Positions 1 through 8,159 of a stretch of 64,000 nucleotides of DNA are shown one piece after another. Location of the stretch: contig NZ_JACHJY010000014.1 in the NCBI RefSeq assembly GCF_014203895.1, positions 1 to 64,000 of the forward strand, in the 5' to 3' direction. Source of the stretch: Streptomyces nymphaeiformis. GTDB taxonomy: Bacteria; Actinomycetota; Actinomycetes; Streptomycetales; Streptomycetaceae. Position 1 is the first letter of the stretch; every line of letters begins with the position of its first letter. The notes under the pieces are model-generated. The model was given only the letters and a program-made list of their open reading frames with translations. It was not told where the DNA came from and made no database searches. The position numbers and the translations under genes were made by a program.

Positions 1-123
1 ACTCTTCCGGATAAGGCTTCGGCACAGCGACATCCTTCCCACCTGCCCCACAGGGCAAGCCACTTCAGATGTCACCCGATCGTGCGGCAGACCCACTCAC
101 TGGTCTGCACGATTCGGTGACGT

Positions 124-462
124 TCATGCGGGGAGGGTGTCTCCGGGGAAGCCGTGGCACGCGTGAACCTCGCAGCGCATCATCCCGGCTCGCACACAGG
201 GGTCCCCCGCCATGATTTCCGCGGCTTCCTCGGCCGGCACGGTCATGATCGCGATGCCGGCCACAGTGGCGGAGGCGACCGGGCACAGGACAGCGATCAC
301 CCCCTCAGCGCGCAGCGACACCATGCGTCGCTGGTGTTCGAGTTCGATTGCGCCCGCGCCGTCCATGGTCCGCTCCGGCCCCCACTCAAGGAGCGCCAGG
401 CTGTAGGGCTTCGCGGTCGCGGCCAGAGCCCGAATCTGTTCGTCGGTCACGGTCGTGCTCAT
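124..462 (-). CDS. YCII-related domain protein (112 aa)
   Basis: Small soluble protein with the YCII/dimeric alpha-beta barrel pattern common in actinomycetes. It opens with a short charged helix, has a central segment VLCPVASATVAGIAIM that fits a beta strand, and ends with the family-typical CHGFPGDTLPA tail. Such proteins are often called YciI-like; their reaction is unknown. The ATG at 462 lies 9 bp after the stop of the VOC gene upstream, so the two probably form one leftward operon. The family assignment rests on reading the sequence pattern, not on a search. Confidence 0.7.
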   Translation of the reverse strand: MSTTVTDEQIRALAATAKPYSLALLEWGPERTMDGAGAIELEHQRRMVSLRAEGVIAVLCPVASATVAGIAIMTVPAEEAAEIMAGDPCVRAGMMRCEVHACHGFPGDTLPA

Positions 463-471
463 GATGTCTCC

Positions 472-915
472 TTACTTCTCGATCCTCTCGGCCAACGAGA
501 CGATGATGCCTTCGGGCCCGCGGACATAGGCCATCCGCCACACGCCCTCGTATTCGCCGATGCCTCCCACAAGGCCGTAGCCGTCGTCCGCGGCACGGTC
601 GACCGCAGCTTGGAGGTCGTGCACTTCGAATGCGACGTTGCGCAGGCCCAGCTCGTTGGCCGACGCGGCAGGCGAACCCGGGAGGTGGGCCGGCCGCGTG
701 AAGCTCGAGAGCTCCAGCGTCGTACCTCCGCCGGGCATTCGCAGCATGACGATCTCGGTGCGGGCGTCGGTCATGCCGATCACCGTGTCCAGGAACTCGC
801 CTTCGATGACCGACTTCCGATCGGCCTCCAGACCGAGGCTGACGAAGAACGCCGTCACGGCGTCGAGGTCAGCGACGGTGATCCCGACGTGGTCGAAGCG
901 CCTTACGAATGTCAT
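472..915 (-). CDS. VOC family (glyoxalase/dioxygenase-fold) protein
   Basis: 147-residue protein beginning MTFVRRFDHVGITVADLD, the classic start of a vicinal-oxygen-chelate betaalphabetabetabeta module. It contains the second-module pattern LRNVAFEVHDLQAAVD and a C-terminal RGPEGIIVSLAE strand carrying the usual metal-ligand Glu position. Family members bind a metal and act on small electrophiles, or serve as antibiotic-binding proteins; the substrate is unknown here. I chose the ATG at 915 rather than an upstream start at 1002, because the homologous region begins there and the extension reads as non-coding. It is followed after 9 bp by the YCII-like gene, suggesting co-transcription. Confidence 0.8.
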   Translation of the reverse strand: MTFVRRFDHVGITVADLDAVTAFFVSLGLEADRKSVIEGEFLDTVIGMTDARTEIVMLRMPGGGTTLELSSFTRPAHLPGSPAASANELGLRNVAFEVHDLQAAVDRAADDGYGLVGGIGEYEGVWRMAYVRGPEGIIVSLAERIEK

Positions 916-1051
916 CGGACCCCTGGAGGATTCTTGAGGAGAGGCTGAGGAAGGTAGCCTCTCAGGTTCTTCAAGGGAACCCCACCCGCTCTTGCGATGC
1001 ACGCATCTGACGCCGCGCGCGGATCCACCAGGAATCGCGGGACAGCCCTTA

Positions 1052-2099
1052 CGAGCTCGTGCACGGTAAGCGGTGAGACGTCAAGGGCTTCGGTTGCACC
1101 GGTGCTCACCCTTGTCGTCGAGGTTCCAGGTCCACGGTCTGCTGGTGGGAGAGCAGGCCGGCGACGGCCTGGACCGTATCGCTCATGTGCTCGCGGCGGC
1201 CGAGGTGGCGGGCCAGGGCCCGCCAGTTCTTGAGGTGGGCGATGCCGTGCTCGACCCGGATACGGCGGGAGGAATGAGCCTTGCGCTGCCGTTCGTACAT
1301 CTCCTCGTACCAGTCCGGTGCGTTCTTCTTGAACTTGCGGTGCGGTGGCGTCACCACGCGCCCGCCGGTCTGGGCACCGAGGCCCTGGTAGCCGGCGTCG
1401 GCGAGGATTTCCACCGCTGGGCCGTCCGCCAGGAGCTTGACCAGGCCCAACTGGCGAGCATGGGTGATGTCCGCGCAGCTGCCTGGCCTGGCCGGACTAC
1501 AGAACAGCACCCGCCCGTTCTGGTCGGTCAGGACCATGGTCTTGACGGCGTTCTGCTTGTTCTTCCCGGAGATGAAGGCGTCCCGGTCCTTGCGGCCGGC
1601 GGCCGGGCGGCGAACCTGGATCTCGGTGCCGTCGATGATGCCGGTCTGCCCACTGGCGCCGAGGTGGTCGATGACTTCGGCCAGCGTTCGCAGCCGGACG
1701 CCGGGGCTGATCGTGCACCCCCGCTCGGCGAGCAACGGCCGCACCTCGCCGATGGCCCGGGTGATGGTGGAACGGTCCATGCCGAACCAGCAGGCCAGCA
1801 GGTCATGGGTGACTCCGTGACGGAGATGGATGAGCGTGGCCAGGAGCCGGTCGACGAACACCAGCCGGTACTTCGCGCCGGCGCCCACAGCCCGCTTCCG
1901 CGGCCGAGAGACCAGCCTTGCCTGATGACGCTCATGCCATAACGGGCCCACCTCCGCCATGAGTTCAGCGATCGCACCGTCCGACAGCCCCGTGATCCGG
2001 CGATTGCCGACGATCACTGCGCGAATCACGGTCCCCACCACCCGACCATGGTCGACCATCCGGGGCTCGACGTCTCACCGCTTACCGTGCACGAGCTCG
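1052..2099. mobile_element. Intact IS5-family insertion sequence
   Basis: The element is 1048 bp long and bounded by perfect inverted repeats of about 31 bp. The left end (1052-1082) starts CGAGCTCGTGCACGGTAAGC and the right end (2069-2099) is its exact complement. It is flanked by TTA on both sides (1049-1051 and 2100-2102), the 3-bp target duplication typical of IS5-family members. It carries one intact transposase gene on the minus strand. The right-hand TTA is also the TAA stop codon of the MerR gene, so insertion left that gene intact. Perfect ends and an intact ORF suggest a recent arrival. Confidence 0.95.
1106..2059 (-). CDS. IS5-family transposase (HARBI1-like DDE)
   Basis: 317-residue DDE transposase. 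An N-terminal helix-turn-helix region (about residues 22-110, including the GMDRSTITRAIGEV motif) precedes the DDE_Tnp_4 catalytic core. Candidate catalytic residues are D143 in IIDGTEI, D221 in LADAGYQG and E270 in RIRVEHGIAH. The gene fills almost the whole element between the inverted repeats and shows no frameshift or internal stop, so the element is probably active. The start at 2059 is the first ATG inside the repeat boundary. Confidence 0.93.
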   Translation of the reverse strand: MVDHGRVVGTVIRAVIVGNRRITGLSDGAIAELMAEVGPLWHERHQARLVSRPRKRAVGAGAKYRLVFVDRLLATLIHLRHGVTHDLLACWFGMDRSTITRAIGEVRPLLAERGCTISPGVRLRTLAEVIDHLGASGQTGIIDGTEIQVRRPAAGRKDRDAFISGKNKQNAVKTMVLTDQNGRVLFCSPARPGSCADITHARQLGLVKLLADGPAVEILADAGYQGLGAQTGGRVVTPPHRKFKKNAPDWYEEMYERQRKAHSSRRIRVEHGIAHLKNWRALARHLGRREHMSDTVQAVAGLLSHQQTVDLEPRRQG

Positions 2100-3023
2100 T
2101 TAGGCGCGAGGCGCGGAGTCGGTGATCGAGAGGCTCAGTCCGTCGGTCAGCCACGCGTGGGCCGCAGTCATGTTCAGGGAGCGCCCGCCGGTGACGGTGT
2201 CCAGCAGACCCCAGTAGCGGCGCAGACGCGGGTCGAAGCCCGACGACCTGGAGACCAGCGCGTGCAGGAAGCGACGGAAGGCCGGGGTGTCCGACTCCCT
2301 CCGAGCTCGCGCGTGGGCGGACACGAACGCGTCGACCGCCTCCCCGGGGCCCGGCGGGAGCCCGGCCCTCACAGCAGCGGCCGTCAGAGCGGCCGCCTCG
2401 TCTATCTCGCCGTAGAAGGCGGGGGCGTCCCGCATCTCCTCCGAGTGATCCCTCGTCCAGCGCGTGAAACCGGGCGTGGAAACCAGCACGTGGAGCTCTG
2501 CGTAGGCCAGTGCCGCGGCGGGCGAGGGATCGTGCGAGGGCTCGGGCGACAGCATGGCGACCATGAGGTCGAGCCGCCGCTTCGGCATCTCCGCGGGCAG
2601 CTCGCGGTACCAGTGATCGGTGAGGGTCCGCCGCGCCTGCGGAAGCCGCTGCACCCGGGCGAGGATCTCCAGGCGCCGCAGCCGCTCGCCGTCCACGCAG
2701 TCGTCGAGGGCGCGAAGTGTGGCCTGCCGCCATCGCAACTGCGTCAGCTGCTCCTGAACGGCGTCGAGTTCGGCCGCTACGAAATCGCTGAGAGCCTGCT
2801 CCCCGCTCGCCACCCGCGCAACAGCCGCGATCGGGGTGTCCAGTGCCCGCAAGCGCCTGATCAGCCCGATTCGCTCCCACGCCTCTGGGCCGTAGCGCCG
2901 GTGACCCCCGCTGCTGCGCTCCGCGACCGGCAGCAGACCGCTGTCGGAGTAGTAGCGCAGGGTCTTCACTGCGATCCCTGTCCCGGCGGCGAGTTCACCG
3001 ATGCTCCATGTGCGGTGCGTCAC
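2100..3023 (-). CDS. MerR family transcriptional regulator
   Basis: 307-residue regulator. The N-terminus THRTWSIGELAAGTGIAVKT followed by LRYYSDSGLLP is a textbook MerR winged helix-turn-helix, followed by a long C-terminal effector domain of unknown ligand. I chose GTG at 3023 because it sits just before the conserved HTH and has a purine-rich GGAGG box upstream. It is divergent from the carboxylesterase gene (87-bp intergenic region), so it probably controls that gene and itself. The stop codon TAA (2102-2100) is the target duplication of the IS5 element: the transposon begins immediately after the stop, and the protein is complete. Confidence 0.9.
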   Translation of the reverse strand: MTHRTWSIGELAAGTGIAVKTLRYYSDSGLLPVAERSSGGHRRYGPEAWERIGLIRRLRALDTPIAAVARVASGEQALSDFVAAELDAVQEQLTQLRWRQATLRALDDCVDGERLRRLEILARVQRLPQARRTLTDHWYRELPAEMPKRRLDLMVAMLSPEPSHDPSPAAALAYAELHVLVSTPGFTRWTRDHSEEMRDAPAFYGEIDEAAALTAAAVRAGLPPGPGEAVDAFVSAHARARRESDTPAFRRFLHALVSRSSGFDPRLRRYWGLLDTVTGGRSLNMTAAHAWLTDGLSLSITDSAPRA

Positions 3024-3110
3024 AGACCCTTGAACCTCCAGTGCGCGGGAGCTTCTAGCGTACCGAGCACCGGCCGCCTCCGGACGGCCCATCGAGACAG
3101 GGGAGCACGC
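3024..3110. promoter_or_regulatory. Divergent promoter region MerR / carboxylesterase
   Basis: 87-bp intergenic segment between two divergent starts (GTG at 3023, ATG at 3111). MerR regulators usually bind a dyad within a long-spaced promoter. I do not see a convincing long dyad by eye, so the operator is inferred from gene arrangement only. Confidence 0.4.
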
Positions 3111-4820
3111 ATGACCTCGATCCCACCACCGCGCCCGCGTACGCGAGTCGGCTTGCGCGCGCACAGCGTCCGCCTGCTGCGCGCGGCCGTTCTGCTCGCC
3201 GTCACGGTCGCGTCCGTCACGACCGCGGCCGCCGAACCGCCGCGCGCCGACGGAGTTCGTACGGGGACCCTCGTACGGACCGATCACGGCCTGATCCGCG
3301 GCGCCGCCCACGGCTCGTACGTCACCTTCGACGGCATCCCTTATGCTGCACCGCCCACGGGCCGCCTGCGCTGGCAGGAGCCCGCGCCGGCGCCGACATG
3401 GCGGGGAGTGAGGGACGCCACGGCCCCCGCCCCGCGCTGCGTACAGATGCCGATGCCCGGCATGGAAGGGGTGAGCGGTTCCGAGGACTGCCTCTACCTC
3501 AACGTCACCGTGCCGTCGGCACGCCCGCCCGCCGGCGAACGGCGCCCGGTACTGGTGTGGTTGCACGGTGGGGCGTTCCTCGGCGGGTCCGGCGGCGACT
3601 ACGGAGCAGAGCGGCTGGCCGTTCGCGGTGACACCCTCGTCGTCACGGTCAACTACCGCCTCGGCGTCTTCGGTTACTTCGGTCATCGGGCCCTGGGCTC
3701 CGCTCCGCCGTTCGGCCTCGCCGACCAACAGGCCGCCTTGCGCTGGGTGCGGGCGAACGCGGAGCGCTTCGGGGGCGACCCCGGCGCCGTCACGCTGTTC
3801 GGCGAATCCGCGGGTGCCCTGAGCGTCTGCGCGCACCTCACCTCCCCGCGCGCGGCCGGGCTCTTCCAAAGGGCGGTGCTGCAGAGCGGTTCCTGCCTCA
3901 TGTCGTTCCCGCCCGGTGCCCTCGGCCCCGGAACACCGGCGTACGAGCCCTTCGCCACCGAACACGACGTCCAGGACAGCGGCGCCCGGGCCGCGCGACA
4001 ACTCGGCTGCGCGGCGAACGACGATGCCCGAGTGCTGGCCTGCCTGCGCGAGCAGAGCACGGAACATCTCGCCACTACGCAACTCATGCAGTCCTTCAAC
4101 CGCCCCGCCTTCGGCAACTCACTGCTCCCCACGGCACCGGGCGAGTCCCTCGCCTCCGGCCGCTTCCACCGGGTGCCGCTGCTCCAGGGCACCAATCACG
4201 ACGAGATGCGGATGTTCGTCGGCCAGTCACTCACCGCGTACCCCCTCCGAACCGAGGAGGACTACCACGCCCGTCTCGACGACACCTTCGGCCCGGCCGG
4301 CGCCGCCGTGGCCTCGCACTACCCGGCGGCGCGCTACCCGACCCCGGCGCTGGCCTGGTCCGCGGCGCTGACCGACCGCTCCCTGGCATGCACCACGCTC
4401 CAAGCGGCCCGCGAGATCGCCACGAAGGCACCTCGGATCCCGCTCTACGGCTACGAGTTCAACGACCCGGACGCCCCTGTCCTGACCGGCCTCCCCACGC
4501 ATGCCGACCTCCCCTACGGAGCAGCGCACGGCTTCGAACTGCCTTACCTCTTCTCCTCCGTTCCCACCCAGCAGCCCCTCACTGAGGCGCAGGGCACCTT
4601 GTCCGACCGCATGATCGACTACTGGGCGTCTTTCGCCCACACCGGGAACCCGAACACACCCGGCGCTCCGCGCTGGCCGGTCCTGCGCACCACGGGACCC
4701 GTACTGTCGCTGGCGCCCGGGCCCGGGGCGATCCACGCCTCCGACGCGTACGACGCGCACCACTGTGCCTTCTGGCACGGTGCGCACACGGCCGTGGGAC
4801 CCGGCTTGAGCCCCTCGTAG
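3111..4820 (+). CDS. Secreted type-B carboxylesterase
   Basis: 569-residue carboxylesterase/p-nitrobenzyl-esterase family enzyme of the alpha/beta hydrolase fold. It has a signal peptide: basic N-terminus, then a hydrophobic run, with a likely cleavage after TTAAA near residue 41. The oxyanion-hole motif HGGAF is at 152-156, the nucleophile motif GESAG at 231-235 (Ser233), and a C-terminal histidine is in AAHGFELPY. SEDCLYLNV is also family-typical. It should hydrolyse ester bonds of small or xenobiotic substrates outside the cell. It is divergent from, and probably regulated by, the MerR gene. The start at 3111 has GGGGAG upstream. The length matches the family. Confidence 0.9.
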   Translation: MTSIPPPRPRTRVGLRAHSVRLLRAAVLLAVTVASVTTAAAEPPRADGVRTGTLVRTDHGLIRGAAHGSYVTFDGIPYAAPPTGRLRWQEPAPAPTWRGVRDATAPAPRCVQMPMPGMEGVSGSEDCLYLNVTVPSARPPAGERRPVLVWLHGGAFLGGSGGDYGAERLAVRGDTLVVTVNYRLGVFGYFGHRALGSAPPFGLADQQAALRWVRANAERFGGDPGAVTLFGESAGALSVCAHLTSPRAAGLFQRAVLQSGSCLMSFPPGALGPGTPAYEPFATEHDVQDSGARAARQLGCAANDDARVLACLREQSTEHLATTQLMQSFNRPAFGNSLLPTAPGESLASGRFHRVPLLQGTNHDEMRMFVGQSLTAYPLRTEEDYHARLDDTFGPAGAAVASHYPAARYPTPALAWSAALTDRSLACTTLQAAREIATKAPRIPLYGYEFNDPDAPVLTGLPTHADLPYGAAHGFELPYLFSSVPTQQPLTEAQGTLSDRMIDYWASFAHTGNPNTPGAPRWPVLRTTGPVLSLAPGPGAIHASDAYDAHHCAFWHGAHTAVGPGLSPS

Positions 4821-4839
4821 CGCTTGGCATCAGGCCGCA

Positions 4840-5553
4840 TTGCCCGCAGGTCTGGACGCGGTGGTGGCCCACGTCCCCATGGGCGACAGCACCCCGTGGA
4901 GCGGGGCCGCTCCCCAGGCCCTGGCCGCGGGCGCGGTGGTCGCCTTCGCCTGCGCCACCGTACTGACCGTCACCACAACGGTGGGCGGCGCTCGCACGGC
5001 TCGCCGGGACGGGCTCACGCTCGGCCCTGAAGCCGTGGCCCTCCCCTCCGTACGCGAAGTGCGGGTGCCCAGCCTCGAGGGCAGGACCGTGCAGGACCGT
5101 CTTCCAGCTGACGGACGGTGTGCGGCACGTTGTCGAGAAGGCCCCCTTCTGCGGGTGGACGAGGTCCCCGCGTTCGGGCACGGCAGCACATCGCCCTGCC
5201 GCAAACCGTCCTGTCAGCGAACTCACCGAGCTGGAGATCACCCTCCTCCGGGCATGGCGCCACACCGCGTTCGAGGCCACCCGGATCTGGACCAACCAGC
5301 AACTCGACGACGCATGGCCCCGTTCGACCTCCTCGCCCTGCTCCTCCCGCCCGACCGAGCGCCCTTCCCCCTCATCGACCACGACACTCTGCAGAGCCTT
5401 GACGCGCTCATGGGCCTCACAGCGTTGTACGGCCGTCTCGGCACCCTCCTCAACACCCCTGCACCAGAACCCGAAGACTCCCAGGACGAACACCAAGCAC
5501 GCATTCTCCAAGCACTCTGTGATCACCGCGGCAACACCGAGGTCAGCAGCTGA
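4840..5553 (+). pseudogene. Unrecognised, probably frameshifted coding remnant
   Basis: The frame is open from a TTG at 4840 to 5553, but protein-like sequence changes frame. A hydrophobic segment (LAAGAVVAFACATVL) lies at about 4915-4960. A coherent stretch TELEITLLRAWRHTAFEATR is in a different frame at about 5215-5310, and the last part (PFDLLALLLP to NTEVSS) returns to the first frame. This suggests two indels in an old gene. I cannot name a family. It could also be intergenic sequence that happens to stay open because of the high GC content. Confidence 0.3.
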
Positions 5554-5769
5554 CCACCCCCCTCCCCGAACCTCCGCGCAAACGGACGCCTGACCGAGCT
5601 GGCCTGATGGTCGGCGGGCGAATGACATGGCCGTCCGTCACTCGTGTCAGTCCCAGCTCCACGGGGACTCCCCCGCCGCAACAGCTCTCACTGCGATCTG
5701 TGCTCCCTTCGAGGGACAGCCGCGGGTGGCGCATGCCTCCCTTGCTCGGCAGGGCGTGACACTCGACGG

Positions 5770-6771
5770 GTGCTCAGCAGCCTCCGCGACCGCGCGCTCC
5801 CCGATCACCAGCGAAGGACTCTGGAGGAGTTGGAGGGGGATCTAGACCTGTCGGCCGGGGACACCCGTGCGAAGCAGTCGGCGTTCTGGTCCATGCTGTT
5901 CCTGTCGGCTGTCATCGCGGCCGGCGGAGTGCTGACGGATTCGACGGCCACGGTGATCGGCGCGATGATCATCGCGCCGCTGTCCACGCCGATCATGGGA
6001 ATCGCCCTCGGCGCCGTGCAGCGCCGGCGGTCGACGGCGGCTCTGTTCGTCGCCGCCGGCGGGATGCTGGTCGTGGTGCTCGGAGCCTTGTTCTCTCTGG
6101 TGCTGCCCGCCTCCTACGACCTGCTGTCCAACAGCCAGATCTCCAGTCGCACCTCGCCCGGCCTGATGGACCTGGTGGCCGCGCTCGCCACCGGTTTCGC
6201 AGGCGCTCTGGCACTCTCCCGCCGGGACGTCGCCGCGGTCCTGCCCGGAGTGGCGATCGCCATCTCGCTGGTGCCGCCGCTGGTGGTGACCGGCGTCTGC
6301 CTCGGGCAGGCCGCGTGGTGGCTGGCTCTGGGATCGTTCGTCCTGTTCGTGTCGAACCTGCTGGCCCTCGTGTTCGCCGGCATGGTGGTGTTCGGAGGCC
6401 TGGGCTACGCGACGGCCGACCGCCGAAAGGAGACGGGCGGCGTACGCAGGACCTACCTGGCGCTCGGCCTGCTGTTCGGTGCGGTCGGCGTGCTGCTGGT
6501 GGCGAACACCGCGGCCACCATTCTGGTGCAGCTGTGGACCACACGCGCCACGAACAGCGCCACGCAGTGGCTGGCAGCATCGCCCGGCGCGTCCGTCGTC
6601 AACGTCAGCGCGCAGTCACGAACCCTCTACATCCAGGTCCGCGCGCCGGGAGACCTGCCCCCGGTCGAGACGCTCCTCGCCGACCTCCAGGGGCAGATCC
6701 CCGACGGAGTGCCCGTCGTGGTCGTCACCAACGAAGGCCGCCAGGTCCAGGCCGGACGGGTCGGAGACTGA
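5770..6771 (+). CDS. DUF389 (TIGR00341) membrane protein
   Basis: Integral membrane protein of about 333 residues, with six or so hydrophobic helices. It has the DUF389 signature region GVLTDSTATVIGAMIIAPL and LSTPIMGIALG, plus the second half AISLVPPLVVTGVCLG. A soluble C-terminal tail (residues about 255-333) has an alternating hydrophobic pattern. Function is unknown for this family; a transport role has been suggested. The open frame extends up to an ATG at 5644, but that extension is Cys/Arg-rich and unlike the family, so I prefer GTG at 5770. No partner gene is obvious nearby. Confidence 0.8.
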   Translation: MLSSLRDRALPDHQRRTLEELEGDLDLSAGDTRAKQSAFWSMLFLSAVIAAGGVLTDSTATVIGAMIIAPLSTPIMGIALGAVQRRRSTAALFVAAGGMLVVVLGALFSLVLPASYDLLSNSQISSRTSPGLMDLVAALATGFAGALALSRRDVAAVLPGVAIAISLVPPLVVTGVCLGQAAWWLALGSFVLFVSNLLALVFAGMVVFGGLGYATADRRKETGGVRRTYLALGLLFGAVGVLLVANTAATILVQLWTTRATNSATQWLAASPGASVVNVSAQSRTLYIQVRAPGDLPPVETLLADLQGQIPDGVPVVVVTNEGRQVQAGRVGD

Positions 6772-7030
6772 CCCACTGTCCGGGCGTGCGAGTCCTTCGG
6801 TGATCTTCCGCCCCGCCGTGCCCCACGGTCTCGCTGCCGTGGCTGTTCACACGACCTCGTCGCGCCGGGCCATCCCGGTCGCACTCCCGGACCCGGCTGA
6901 CGGCTCGGGCGTATGCCGTTCGACTCGACATCGGCCTCGCGGACGAGCCACCGCAGTCGTCGCGATGTCCGGCTTTCGCCGCCCTCGCTGAGGAGTCTGC
7001 GGTGTGCGAGGGGCGTGGTCCGGCCGAGGA

Positions 7031-7345
7031 TCAGCTGGTGCGTTGCAGTGCCGGCGGGGTCCATTCGCCGGTGAGGGCGGGCGAGTGGGGCCAGTAGAGG
7101 CGCAGGAAGACGTTGAAGTTGCCCGCGGGTGCGGGGAGCCAGTCGGCCTCGCGGTCCGGGCCGGGATCGGCGTGCTGGACGTAGATGTCGAGTGAGCCGT
7201 CCGGGTTGGTACACATGTTGCTGCGGTCGCCGATCGCGTAGCGGTTCAGCGGGTTGTCGACGAAGAACTGGCGCTCGTTCATCATCGTGAGGGACCAGAA
7301 GCCGTCCACCGGCGGGGTGTTTCCGGTGTCGAAGTGGAGTACGCA
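7031..7345 (-). pseudogene. C-terminal fragment of a DUF1254/DUF1214 protein
   Basis: About 100 residues with the DUF1214 signature: FWSLTMMNE, FFVDNPLNRYAIGDR, NPDGSLDIYVQH and WLPAPAGNFNVFLRLYWP, ending PPALQRTS with a TGA at 7031-7033. Complete family members are several hundred residues long, so only the tail remains. It is joined at about 7345 to a phytase-like pseudogene on the same strand, with no start codon or ribosome site of its own. This reads as the result of a deletion that fused two unrelated genes. Confidence 0.7.
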
Positions 7346-7947
7346 GGGTGGGCGCCGTCGAGGGGCCGGCCGTCGGCGTCGGTGGTGGCGTGCGGGTACA
7401 GGGCGTCTGCTGCGGGAACTCGTTTCCGTCGCCGGCCAGCAGCAGGGTCAGGGACTCGAAGGTCTGGTTGACGGTGGCCCGGCCCTGCGGGCGATCCGGA
7501 ACGCGGGCGGGACCGGCAGCTCGGCCACCACCCGGCCGGTGCGCGAGTAGCGGCGGATGGCCGGCGCCGTCTCGTCGGTGACGAGATAGCTGCCGTCCCG
7601 GTCGACGACCACGCCTTCGGAGTCGAGCACCTTGCCCGTTCCGTCGGCGAGCGGCAGCCGGGCCGTGGCCGTCGCGGTGGGGGTACGGCCGGACGCCACC
7701 TTCAGCCGGTACAGCACCGACTTGTCGGACACCGCGGCGACCGTGCCGTCCCGGTCTAGCGCGAGGCCGGAGATCCCGCCGACCAGCTTCCCGTCGAGGG
7801 CGGCCTTGTCGAGCGCGTCCGAGAAGCCGGCCACGGACATGCACGGGGAGCAGGCGTGGTCCCCAGGACGGCGGCAGCCGTCGGGGCGGGCAGCATGGAG
7901 AGCACGGCTGTGGCCACCTTGGCAGGCAGGAGTGTGCGAAGGCGCAT
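7345..7947 (-). pseudogene. Esterase-like phytase family protein, truncated and frameshifted
   Basis: The reading starts at an ATG at 7947 (RBS AAGGAAC upstream) with a signal-peptide-like MRLRTLLPAKVATAVLSMLP. Around 7855 the frame shifts. The mature part then reads FSDALDKAALDGKLVGGISG, LALDRDGTVAAVSDKSVLYR, LDSEGVVVDRDGSYLVTDET and FESLTLLLAGDG, the beta-propeller repeats of the PF13449 (esterase-like activity of phytase) family. It ends abruptly near 7345, where DUF1214 sequence begins. At least one frameshift plus a C-terminal deletion make it non-functional. In life the intact protein would be secreted. Confidence 0.7.
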
Positions 7948-8092
7948 GAGGCCTGTTCCTTCTGATTCGGCGGTTCGAACGGTTCGGCAGTCGGGTGCGA
8001 ACAACTGCTGAACAGCCATATGGCGAATCGAAACAAACAGGAAGGAAGAGCGGAGACTTGGCAGCGAATCCGCCAACTCCCTTTCATGTGCT

Positions 8093-8122
8093 GAAGTGCC
8101 CCCGCCGGGACGGGGGCACTTC
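8093..8122. terminator. Perfect 12-bp hairpin downstream of mtr
   Basis: Arms 8093-8104 (GAAGTGCCCCCG) and 8111-8122 are exactly complementary around a 6-nt loop. It lies 38 bp beyond the stop of the leftward mtr gene and upstream of the broken phytase gene. There is no U-tract, as is usual for Streptomyces terminators. Confidence 0.75.
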
Positions 8123-8159
8123 GCGGAATGGCGTGCCGCTGAGTCGGCAGATGGTCAGG

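Noticed and set aside
2100..4082. A longer N-terminal extension (to 4082) of the MerR protein
   Set aside because: The extension is antisense to the carboxylesterase and precedes a textbook MerR start at GTG 3023.
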